This document shows, in pieces, positions 1 to 5,157 of a stretch of DNA of 7,582 bases (positions within the stretch are counted from its first letter, which is position 1; every line of letters starts with the position of its first letter). The notes below the pieces were generated by a model. It saw nothing but the letters and a program-made list of their open reading frames with translations, was not told where the DNA came from and did no database searches. The translations under genes and the position numbers were made by a program. The stretch comes from an uncultured Prevotella sp. (GTDB lineage Bacteria; Bacteroidota; Bacteroidia; Bacteroidales; Bacteroidaceae): positions 1-7,582 of the forward strand of contig CAKPTK010000106.1 of assembly GCA_934190685.1 (NCBI GenBank). Direction: 5' to 3'.

Positions 1-89
1 CGGAGGAAAATCTCGTGGTCAGAATAAAGGAACTTTTTGATGACGGGGAATATGTTCTCGGTTGTAACCCCGATATTACCTTTTTGCAT
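1..89 (-). CDS. htpG: Molecular chaperone HtpG (Hsp90), N-terminal fragment
   Basis: Partial gene: the start codon is at 89-87 on the minus strand and the reading frame runs off the left edge after 29 codons plus two bases (CG, so Arg next). The peptide begins [14 protein letters not shown] and continues with [12 protein letters not shown]. This is the opening of bacterial Hsp90, in which the first helix and the E-I-F-L-R-E-L segment lead into the GHKL ATP-binding domain. HtpG is a cytosolic ATP-dependent dimeric chaperone that remodels client proteins, usually with the DnaK system. The leader is A-rich with no Shine-Dalgarno motif, as is common in Bacteroidetes. A sigma-54-like promoter lies 44-60 bases upstream. 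The regulator gene upstream is on the same strand, 84 bases away. Identification rests on 29 residues, but they are highly characteristic. Confidence 0.9.
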   Translation of the reverse strand, partial: MQKGNIGVTTENIFPVIKKFLYSDHEIFL

Positions 90-132
90 ATCTTTATTTT
101 TTATTATTGATTTCGTTTCTGCCTATTTCCTA

Positions 133-149
133 AGCAAAATGTGTGCCAA
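133..149 (-). promoter_or_regulatory. Sigma-54-type (-24/-12) promoter candidate for htpG
   Basis: On the minus strand the sequence reads TTGGCAC, five bases, TTGCT, against the sigma-54 consensus TTGGCACG-N4-TTGCW. The invariant GG (-24) and GC (-12) have the canonical spacing and the only departure is A for the G at the eighth position. It would start transcription near 122, leaving about 33 bases of leader before the htpG ATG at 89. No TAnnTTTG housekeeping box was found in this gap. Function is inferred from sequence alone. Confidence 0.6.
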
Positions 150-173
150 AAGGTTTCTCGGGGATGGAAAATG

Positions 174-1166
174 TCAATTTTTGACAGCGTCAACCAAGAA
201 TTGTCTCAGGTCATCGCCGGTCTTCAGCCCCAATTTCTTGCGGATGTGTATGCGCACAGTGCCGATGTTGTTGGCATTCTTGTCCATGATGCGGGCGATG
301 TCGTTGACGGTCTTGCCGTTCATCACGAGCCGGCACACCTCCAGCTCTGTCGGTGTGAGCTGTGGAAAGCGCAGGGCGAAGTTCTCCCGTTCGAGCCGTT
401 TTTCCGCCAACCGCTGTTCCACGGCATTGATGAGGTTCTTCTCCGACTGCTCGTCGAGATTGCGAAAAAAGTTGTGGATGGACTTTTCTTCTTGGTTGTT
501 GCTGCGACACATCTGCAGGTATGCCACTAGCTCCTGCTTGCTCATGTGGAACGCCTCGAGTATTCCGTCTTGCGTTTTCAGATAGTCCGTCGCCTCATTT
601 TGCAGCGTGTGTACACCTTTCCAGGTGACATAGCCGAGAATACACGAGCCGATTTGGATGAAGGAAAACAGCAAGATGAAATGCGGACTGACGGCGTGCG
701 GGTTGTATATGTAGGCGAGAAACAAGGTGACGAGGTTGATGGCGGTGACAATAACAGGCACGTTCTTGACAAATCCCAGCACCATATAGATGACGATGAC
801 AAACGAGATGACGAGGTTGACCACAATCATTCGCTCATAATTATCTGGGGTTGTCGTGGCAAGATAGAGGATGCGCATGGACTCTGTGACTTGTGCCACG
901 ATGGCATAGATGGTGATGGCTTGCATGAGCGTGAACTTCCGGTATATGTAAAGGAGAAAGAGGGCTACCAACGAAAGCCAAAAGCCGATGGTGATATTGA
1001 GCAGAAAGGGTTCGGCGGTTCCGATGAGTCCCAGCAGGTGCATGGGCATGCCGATGACCAGCAGGGCTAGACTGGTGAGGAACATGATGAGTCGCGTGCG
1101 CTCTTCAAGGTTGGAGGAGCGGCGGTTGATGAAGATTCTAAATTTTTGTCTTAGGTTGAATGTCAT
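174..1166 (-). CDS. Membrane-embedded transcriptional regulator with C-terminal LuxR-type HTH
   Basis: A 330-residue protein. It has a short basic N-terminus, then about six hydrophobic segments (roughly residues 26-48, 55-75, 80-103, 112-132, 136-153 and 162-182). A polar, probably helical linker follows (about 185-265, rich in Glu/Gln/Lys/Arg), and then a LuxR/GerE-type helix-turn-helix at about 268-327. The HTH shows the family pattern LTPTELEVCRLVMNGKTVND, then IARIMDKN, then TVRIHIRKKLGL. No response-regulator receiver domain is present, so the membrane part probably senses the signal or anchors the protein, and the cytosolic tail binds DNA. The start at 1166 is the first Met of the frame and lies just downstream of a TAATTTTG promoter box. 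It is codirectional with htpG and divergent from a 53-residue membrane protein gene, a possible target. The ligand and regulon cannot be read from sequence. Confidence 0.85.
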   Translation of the reverse strand: MTFNLRQKFRIFINRRSSNLEERTRLIMFLTSLALLVIGMPMHLLGLIGTAEPFLLNITIGFWLSLVALFLLYIYRKFTLMQAITIYAIVAQVTESMRILYLATTTPDNYERMIVVNLVISFVIVIYMVLGFVKNVPVIVTAINLVTLFLAYIYNPHAVSPHFILLFSFIQIGSCILGYVTWKGVHTLQNEATDYLKTQDGILEAFHMSKQELVAYLQMCRSNNQEEKSIHNFFRNLDEQSEKNLINAVEQRLAEKRLERENFALRFPQLTPTELEVCRLVMNGKTVNDIARIMDKNANNIGTVRIHIRKKLGLKTGDDLRQFLVDAVKN

Positions 1167-1212
1167 GTGGAAGATGTGTATGTGCAGTTGAAAAAATGTC
1201 TGTTATTGGTTG

Positions 1213-1245
1213 CAAAATTACGATTAAATATTTGTTTTTGCACAA
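1213..1245 (-). promoter_or_regulatory. Promoter of the membrane LuxR-type regulator gene
   Basis: The minus strand reads TAATTTTG at 1220-1213, a full match to the Bacteroidetes -7 box TAnnTTTG. A TTG at 1245-1243 could serve as the -33 element, though its 22-base spacer is slightly long. The predicted start is near 1206, about 40 bases before the ATG at 1166. Confidence 0.55.
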
Positions 1246-1267
1246 TTTTACCCTTCTTTTTCTCACC

Positions 1268-1286
1268 TTTTACGTCTTTTTACGTC
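1268..1286. repeat. Tandem TTTTACGTC repeat, possible operator
   Basis: TTTTACGTC occurs at 1268-1276 and again at 1278-1286, a 10-base period, so both copies face the same side of the helix. The pair ends nine bases before the -33 element of the promoter for the 53-residue protein. It also sits between the two divergent promoters. An activator site is plausible, but this is inferred from position and spacing only. Confidence 0.35.
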
Positions 1287-1294
1287 CCCTTGAA

Positions 1295-1326
1295 TTTGCA
1301 TTGAGCCCCATATTGGTCTACTTTTG
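1295..1326 (+). promoter_or_regulatory. Bacteroidetes-type promoter of the 53-residue protein
   Basis: TTTG at 1295-1298 and TACTTTTG at 1319-1326 match the -33 and -7 consensus elements with a 20-base spacer. The predicted start is near 1332, about 25 bases before the ATG at 1357. Confidence 0.7.
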
Positions 1327-1356
1327 CAACAGAATCAATAGGGAAAGGATAAGATT

Positions 1357-1518
1357 ATGAAGAAGGAAAAAATTAACAAAGGAAGGCTTGAAAGTATAAA
1401 GTGGGGAATCCGCCTCTTTGTGAAAGCGGAAAAAGGATTGTTTCACTTATTGATGGGGATTATCATTATCGTGGGCGAACTGGCCCTGATGTTTGCCTTT
1501 GGCATCATCTCATTTTAA
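1357..1518 (+). CDS. Small basic single-pass membrane protein, function unknown
   Basis: A 53-residue frame beginning MKKEKINKGR and ending at TAA 1516-1518. Residues 1-27 are strongly basic (nine Lys/Arg) and could form an amphipathic helix. Residues 28-53 are a long hydrophobic stretch (LLMGIIIIVGELALMFAFGI) broken only by Glu41, so the N-terminus should stay inside the cytoplasm. The frame has a good Shine-Dalgarno-like AAGGA at 1345-1349, seven bases before the ATG, and a consensus promoter upstream, which argues that it is translated. I do not recognise a family. It is divergent from the membrane-bound LuxR-type regulator and shares a 190-base control region with it. It could be a target, a modulator or a small toxin-like peptide. 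None of these roles is shown by the sequence. Confidence 0.6.
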   Translation: MKKEKINKGRLESIKWGIRLFVKAEKGLFHLLMGIIIIVGELALMFAFGIISF

Positions 1519-1757
1519 TTAATGTGTCGAGATTTTCAATCCCCAATGCATCTAATATAAGAAGATATAAACTACAACTTTGGACAATCTATTTTCTATC
1601 AGTGGGATTCTATCGCACGACAAAAGGTTTTGGTGACGGTCGGTCTAAGGGGCCGGCCTCATCAAGGCCTCCCACTCAAAATGATGAAATCTCTCTCTTC
1701 ATATTATATAAAAGTACTATCAAATTTTAAATTTTAGGGTTTTTGTAAGTTTTGACG
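1519..1757. other. Gene-free stretch, likely long 3' untranslated region
   Basis: No convincing coding frame on either strand and no TAnnTTTG promoter. It contains a GC-rich spot near 1648-1672 where GGGGCC can pair with a later GGCCTC copy, with a loop of about 11 bases, and an AT-rich end (AAATTT repeats near 1722-1737). A plus-strand terminator follows. It is therefore either an untranslated tail of the 53-residue gene's message or a small RNA processed from it. Confidence 0.4.
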
Positions 1758-1786
1758 CCAACTCACCGGGAGGTGGGTTGGTTTTT
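1758..1786 (+). terminator. Rho-independent terminator, plus strand
   Basis: CCAACTCACC (1758-1767) pairs with GGTGGGTTGG (1772-1781) around a GGGA loop. This gives ten pairs, one of them G-U, followed by five T at 1782-1786. It would end transcription coming from the 53-residue gene. Confidence 0.8.
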
Positions 1787-1794
1787 GTGTGTAC

Positions 1795-1840
1795 AAAAAG
1801 TCGGGCAGGAGAGGGATACTTCCGCCTGTCCTGCCCGACT
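1795..1840 (-). terminator. Rho-independent terminator of pepD
   Basis: A perfect 12-base inverted repeat, AGTCGGGCAGGA (1799-1810) with TCCTGCCCGACT (1829-1840), encloses an 18-base loop. On the minus strand it is followed by a T run (1799-1795). It lies 24 bases past the pepD stop codon and back to back with the plus-strand terminator at 1758-1786. Confidence 0.85.
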
Positions 1841-1863
1841 TGACTATATGTGAAGGGAACGGA

Positions 1864-3321
1864 TTATTCCTCAGGCACGTTTTTGAGGATCTCGAGCAGA
1901 TGATTCCATACCATTTCTACGGTAGGAATGAGCAACTTCTCGTCGGGTGTGTGTACGCCGCGGAGGGTTGGACCGAACGACACCATGTCGAGGTCGGGAT
2001 AGCGTTCTGAGAAAAGACCGCACTCCAGTCCGGCGTGGATGCCACGAACTACAGGCTCCTTGCCGAACAACTTCTTGTAAGACTCTACGGCAAGTTTGGT
2101 CAGCTCGCTCTCTGGACGCATCTTCCAAGCTGGATAGCCGTCGGTCTGTGCCACTTCGGCACCCGCCAACTCGAAGGCTGCCTTCACGGTGTTGCACATG
2201 TTGTCGAGGTTGCTCATCACGTTGGAACGCTGGCTTGCCACGATGTTGATCTCGTTGTCGGAAGTTGCGATGCTTGCCACGTTGCTGGAAGTCTCCACCA
2301 TGCCCTTGAGCTCAGGATCCTGACAGATGGCGAACACACCGTTGTCCAAAGCCTGGATGGCGCGGATGAAGTTGTCTGCCACCTTCTTCTCGATAACCGT
2401 TGTCGGCTCGGTGCTCTCCAGTCTGAACTGCATGGCCGTGTCGGTCACGTGGAATTCGTCTTCCACCCCAGCCACGAACACGTTCCAGTCAGCCTTCACC
2501 TGCTCCTTGTCAGTCTCGGGAACGGCGAAAACCACCTTTCCGTCACGAGGAATGGCGTTGTGCATCTTGCCAGAGTTGAACGATGCGAGACGCAAGTCTG
2601 TCTTCTGCAATTCAATGTAGAGAAAACGGTCGAGCACCTTGATGGCGTTGGCACGCTTCTTCTCGATGTCGTCGCCGGAGTGACCACCGTTCAGCCCCTT
2701 GAGCGATGCCTCCATGAAGAAGTAGCCCTTGGGCGCCTCCTCGCGGTTGAACTTGAACTTGGCGGTTGTGGCGCGACCACCGGCGCAGGATACGAAAATC
2801 TGACCTTCGTCCTCGGAGTCGAGGTTGATGAGCATCTGCCCTTTCATGAATCCGGCTTTCATGCCCATGGCACCTGTAAGCTGAGTCTCCTCGTCGCGGG
2901 TGAACACGCACTCGATGGGGCCATGCTCAATGTCGTCGCTCTCGAGGATGGCGAGCTCGATGGCGTCGCCGATACCGTCGTCAGCACCCAGTGTGGTGCC
3001 CTTGGCGGTAAGCCATTCGCCGTCGATATAGGTCTGGATGGCGTCCTTTTCAAAATCGAAGTCCACGTCCACCAGCTTGTCGCACACCATATCCATATGG
3101 CTCTGGAGGATGACGGTCTTTTTATGTTCGTAGCCTTTAGTGGCAGGTTTTCTGATAATCACGTTGCCGGTCTCGTCCACCTCGGTCTCCAGTCCATGGC
3201 TCTCGCCGAAGTTTTTGAGATACTCAATCATTTTCTCCTCACGCTTGGAAGGGCGTGGAATAGCGTTGATTTTCGCAAATTGCTCGAATACGCAAGCGGG
3301 TTTTAAATCACTTTTATTCAT
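1864..3321 (-). CDS. pepD: Aminoacyl-histidine dipeptidase PepD (M20C zinc peptidase)
   Basis: A 485-residue cytosolic metallopeptidase, the same length as E. coli PepD. The two-zinc site can be read directly: H75 and D77 in QSHMDM, the bridging D114 in LGADDGIG, the catalytic E144 with E145 in TRDEET, D168 in NLDSED, and H457 in RGVHTPDEK. These sit at offsets of 4-5 residues from the known E. coli ligands (H80, D82, D119, E149, E150, D173, H461). The lid/dimerisation domain is inserted at about 190-400 and includes GGHSGDDI. The enzyme hydrolyses dipeptides with broad specificity, classically Xaa-His such as carnosine, and probably serves peptide use as an amino acid source. It is a single-gene unit with its own terminator, divergent from the Skp-like gene. 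The Met at 3321 fits the family N-terminus. A few related proteins are simply labelled beta-Ala-His dipeptidase. Confidence 0.95.
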   Translation of the reverse strand: MNKSDLKPACVFEQFAKINAIPRPSKREEKMIEYLKNFGESHGLETEVDETGNVIIRKPATKGYEHKKTVILQSHMDMVCDKLVDVDFDFEKDAIQTYIDGEWLTAKGTTLGADDGIGDAIELAILESDDIEHGPIECVFTRDEETQLTGAMGMKAGFMKGQMLINLDSEDEGQIFVSCAGGRATTAKFKFNREEAPKGYFFMEASLKGLNGGHSGDDIEKKRANAIKVLDRFLYIELQKTDLRLASFNSGKMHNAIPRDGKVVFAVPETDKEQVKADWNVFVAGVEDEFHVTDTAMQFRLESTEPTTVIEKKVADNFIRAIQALDNGVFAICQDPELKGMVETSSNVASIATSDNEINIVASQRSNVMSNLDNMCNTVKAAFELAGAEVAQTDGYPAWKMRPESELTKLAVESYKKLFGKEPVVRGIHAGLECGLFSERYPDLDMVSFGPTLRGVHTPDEKLLIPTVEMVWNHLLEILKNVPEE

Positions 3322-3339
3322 TATTTATAGAATTTATTG

Positions 3340-3368
3340 TTGTATTCCTAAAGATTTGATTACCTTTG
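3340..3368 (+). promoter_or_regulatory. Promoter of the Skp/OmpH-like lipoprotein gene
   Basis: TACCTTTG at 3361-3368 matches the -7 box TAnnTTTG. TTG at 3340-3342 (18-base spacer) or 3337-3339 (21-base spacer) can serve as -33. The predicted start near 3375 gives a leader of about 83 bases before the ATG at 3458. Confidence 0.65.
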
Positions 3369-3379
3369 CACGTGCAAAG
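3364..3379. repeat. 16-base perfect palindrome at the divergent promoters
   Basis: CTTTGCACGTGCAAAG is perfectly self-complementary. With the three flanking bases on each side (one pair mismatched) it covers both -7 boxes. It could be an operator for a dimeric regulator, or a by-product of two mirror-image promoter boxes. Confidence 0.6.
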
Positions 3380-3382
3380 TTA
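3375..3382 (-). promoter_or_regulatory. Candidate -7 box for pepD, facing the other promoter
   Basis: The minus strand reads TAACTTTG, a full TAnnTTTG match, pointing towards pepD and placing the start near 3368. No clear -33 TTTG lies 19-21 bases upstream, so it is weaker than the plus-strand promoter it abuts. Confidence 0.45.
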
Positions 3383-3457
3383 GAAAAAATGGTAGAAACA
3401 CGACCATTTCACATGTTAATTATTGCTATCTATAAAAACAAATATCATAACAAGACA

Positions 3458-4060
3458 ATGAAGAAAATAAACTTTTTCAGCATCGTGGCTTTGGCTGCCA
3501 TCGCCACTATTGCCATGACTTCATGCAACAAGCAGAATCCTCAGGTTGACGATAAACCTGCTGCTGCCGCCCAGCCTTCCGGCGATGCCAAGTTCGCTTA
3601 TGTAGAGGTGGATTCTATCATGTCGCAGTATAAGTTCTGCAAGGACTATTCTCTCATCCTCCAGAAGAAGGGTCAGAATATCCAGAACACGCTCGGTCAG
3701 AAGGACGCCAACTTGCGTCAGGCTGCCGCCAACTTCCAGCAGAACATCCAGTCAAACAAGTACACACGCGAACAGGCTGAGGCTATCCAGGCCAATCTGC
3801 AGAAGCAGAACGCTGATCTCCAGGCGCTCAACCAGCGTTTGAGCAACGAGTTCCAGACCGAGACTGCCAAATACAACAAGGCATTGAGCGACAGCATCCA
3901 TAACTATCTCGCCCGTTACAACAAGGACAAGAAGTATGCGATGATTTTTGCTAAGCAAGGCGACAACATCCTCTGCGCCGACAAGGCATACGACATCACC
4001 AACGAGGTGATTGCCGGATTGAACAAAGCCTATAAGCCAGCTCCCGCAGCCAAGAAGTAA
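3458..4060 (+). CDS. OmpH/Skp-family periplasmic chaperone-like lipoprotein
   Basis: A 200-residue protein. The signal peptide MKKINFFSIVALAAIATIAM is followed by TSC-NK, a lipobox with the lipidated cysteine at 23. A low-complexity Pro/Ala linker (about 29-43) leads to the OmpH/Skp body from about 45 (FAYVEVDSIM, the typical first strand of the family). A long Gln/Asn/Lys-rich helical hairpin spans about 62-155, and the C-terminal strand region (KYAMIFAKQGDNILCADKAYDIT) lies at 159-181. Skp is a trimeric periplasmic chaperone that holds unfolded outer-membrane proteins. A lipid anchor would tether this version to a membrane. The frame is open further upstream, but the ATG at 3458 is chosen because it gives the signal peptide and follows the promoter. 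It is a single-gene unit with its own terminator. Confidence 0.85.
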   Translation: MKKINFFSIVALAAIATIAMTSCNKQNPQVDDKPAAAAQPSGDAKFAYVEVDSIMSQYKFCKDYSLILQKKGQNIQNTLGQKDANLRQAAANFQQNIQSNKYTREQAEAIQANLQKQNADLQALNQRLSNEFQTETAKYNKALSDSIHNYLARYNKDKKYAMIFAKQGDNILCADKAYDITNEVIAGLNKAYKPAPAAKK

Positions 4061-4090
4061 AACTTTTTATATACCTTTATATTCAGTGAG

Positions 4091-4137
4091 ACGGCAGACG
4101 CGCCAAGAGAGGCGATGTTCTGCCGTTTTCTCTTTTA
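4091..4137 (+). terminator. Rho-independent terminator of the Skp-like gene
   Basis: ACGGCAGA (4091-4098) pairs with TCTGCCGT (4119-4126). An inner CGCC/GGCG stem adds stability, and a T-rich tail (TTTTCTCTTTT) follows. It begins 31 bases after the stop codon. Confidence 0.85.
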
Positions 4138-4243
4138 TACGTTCTGATTTTATTTTACAAATTCGTCCTTGGATTTTTCCAACTGACCGATTCCTTACAA
4201 ACAATGGAATGGGCTGTCTGTGGAGAACAGGCGGACTAATATG

Positions 4244-4267
4244 ATTTTCACCACGGTGAAAATTTTT
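4244..4267. repeat. Inverted repeat followed by a T run
   Basis: ATTTTCACC (4244-4252) is complementary to GGTGAAAAT (4255-4263) with a 2-base centre, then TTTT. It resembles a terminator on the plus strand, but the stem is AT-rich and no gene precedes it directly. It immediately abuts the phased repeat. Confidence 0.5.
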
Positions 4268-4268
4268 C

Positions 4269-4334
4269 TAATGGCACACTAACGACCCGCTAATGGCATA
4301 CTAAGGCATCGTTAATGGCACACTAACGCATCGC
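4269..4334. repeat. Three 22-base tandem repeats built of six TAA-phased 11-mers
   Basis: Six consecutive 11-base units each begin with TAA: TAATGGCACAC, TAACGACCCGC, TAATGGCATAC, TAAGGCATCGT, TAATGGCACAC, TAACGCATCGC. They pair into three 22-base units differing from the third at three positions each. The 11-base period is close to one helical turn. There are no spacers as in CRISPR. Purpose unknown. Confidence 0.85.
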
Positions 4335-4427
4335 AAGTGAGTGAGTAAGGCTTTCTTAAATATGAAATAATTTGACAAGGTTCTTCGGTTTTCAATACTC
4401 TCGACAAGCGACAATAGGATTTTTATT

Positions 4428-4533
4428 GTGTAGGTGGATGTATGATTTGTGTATGATTTATGTAGGATAAACAAAAATGAAAATGCTTTAAAATCAAGTA
4501 GTTGTGATGCTATCGTGTAGGAATGTATGATTT
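4428..4533. repeat. Dispersed GTGTAGG / TGTATGATTT direct repeats
   Basis: A GTGTAGG-TG-GATGTATGATTT-like unit at 4428-4448 recurs as GTGTAGGAATGTATGATTT at 4515-4533. A partial copy, GTGTATGATTT, lies at 4449-4459 and a TGTAGGAT fragment at 4461-4468. It is probably an intergenic repeat remnant. Confidence 0.5.
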
Positions 4534-4553
4534 TTCCCCGAAAAAACTTTTCT

Positions 4554-4579
4554 CGCGTGCGTGTGCGCGTGTGCGCGCG
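4554..4579. repeat. Alternating pyrimidine-purine tract (Z-DNA-like)
   Basis: Twenty-six bases alternate strictly between C/T and G (CG and TG dinucleotides only), starting CGCGTGCGTG and ending GCGCGCG. Such tracts can flip to left-handed DNA under negative supercoiling. It stands out in an otherwise AT-rich spacer. Confidence 0.7.
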
Positions 4580-4611
4580 AAGGGTGACGGAAGGGGAGTG
4601 GACCACGGAAC

Positions 4612-4645
4612 TCAAAAAAGGACCATCCCTGAGCGGGATAGTCCT
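4612..4645 (-). terminator. Rho-independent terminator of the 149-residue gene
   Basis: On the minus strand AGGAC-T-ATCCC pairs with GGGAT-G-GTCCT around a 5-base loop (one internal mismatch), followed by a T run (4619-4614). It lies 36 bases past the stop codon at 4681. Confidence 0.8.
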
Positions 4646-4680
4646 TGCGTTGATATAGATTTTTCAGCAAATAAAAAGTC

Positions 4681-5130
4681 TTATTCATCCTTGAGCAAGT
4701 CGTCGAGGAAATGGTCCAAGTCCTTGTCCAGTCCCTGCATCAAGTCGCCACCGATAATCACTGTGTCATCATCCGCCACGTATAGTTCGGCGATAGGGTC
4801 CTTGTCGTCATTTTCCAGCACAAAACTGAACGGTTTGAGGATGCCCATTTGGTTGATGGTCTCACGCTGGCTTTCAAGCACACTGCGAAGCACGGGGACA
4901 ATCAACTGATAGAAGTCGGTGTCCTTGTTGTCAATCCATTGGTCCACCACACATCGTGTGATTTCGTTTTCGTCATCGTCGAAAGCCAGCAACTCGCCAC
5001 TCTCCTGTGACACCAACAGGTGGATGTCGGTCATGACGGTGGGCTCGTCGGTGGGAGGAAACTTCTGTGCGATTTTCTTGACGGCTCGCTCGAGCTTGAG
5101 CGTGGTCTGTTCGGTAACTTCCATCTTCAT
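4681..5130 (-). CDS. Acidic protein of unknown function, 149 residues
   Basis: A soluble, strongly acidic protein with no signal peptide or membrane segment. The N-terminal third looks helical (KLERAVKKIAQKF). A middle segment follows (MTDIHLLVSQESGELLAFDDDENEITRCVVDQWIDN), then a helix near VLRSVLESQRETI, a probable strand pair (FSFVLENDD, AELYVADDDTVIIGGDLM) and a Leu/Asp-rich C-terminal tail (DKDLDHFLDDLLKDE). I do not recognise the family. It reads as a genuine gene: codon use is smooth, a consensus -7 box precedes it and a terminator follows it. The Met at 5130 is taken as the start, and a second Met two codons in is equally possible. It is divergent from the rseC-rnf operon. Nothing in the sequence ties it functionally to that operon. 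Confidence 0.75.
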   Translation of the reverse strand: MKMEVTEQTTLKLERAVKKIAQKFPPTDEPTVMTDIHLLVSQESGELLAFDDDENEITRCVVDQWIDNKDTDFYQLIVPVLRSVLESQRETINQMGILKPFSFVLENDDKDPIAELYVADDDTVIIGGDLMQGLDKDLDHFLDDLLKDE

Positions 5131-5157
5131 GTGATTAGATATTTTGTTAAACGACTA

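Larger units (their letters stand above)
4138..4611. other. Gene-poor spacer between converging terminators
   Basis: No coding frame here has a promoter, a ribosome binding site or recognisable protein character. The stretch is bounded by terminators facing each other (4091-4137 plus, 4612-4645 minus), so little transcription should enter. It holds a hairpin (4244-4267), a phased repeat (4269-4334), GTGTAGG/TGTATGATTT repeats (4428-4533) and an alternating CG/TG tract (4554-4579). Confidence 0.6.

Noticed and set aside
37..585. Plus-strand frames across the htpG start and the end of the regulator gene
   Set aside because: They overlap two well-supported minus-strand genes and the gap between them. 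The translation shows antisense-like composition.
1640..1680. Self-cleaving ribozyme or tRNA remnant in the GC-rich spot
   Set aside because: A minus-strand TGATGAG resembles part of a hammerhead core, but the matching GAAA arm is missing. No cloverleaf or T-loop was found.
1401..1730. A 109-codon plus-strand frame overlapping the 53-residue gene
   Set aside because: It is out of frame with the small gene that has the promoter and ribosome binding site, and it has no protein-like pattern.
2035..3306. A 423-codon open frame on the plus strand opposite pepD
   Set aside because: It is fully antisense to a clear 485-residue peptidase with all its zinc ligands. Its His/Leu/Val-rich product looks like the complement of coding DNA, and it has no promoter.
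3140..3457. Upstream extension of the Skp-like frame
   Set aside because: It overlaps the start of pepD and the promoter region. The ATG at 3458 gives a clean lipoprotein signal peptide.
4269..4334. CRISPR array
   Set aside because: The units are contiguous with no unique spacers, only 11 or 22 bases long, and no cas gene is nearby.
4301..4615. A 104-codon minus-strand frame in the spacer
   Set aside because: It runs through the phased repeat and the CG/TG tract (giving an HTRTRTRE-like run), starts inside a terminator, and has no promoter or ribosome binding site.
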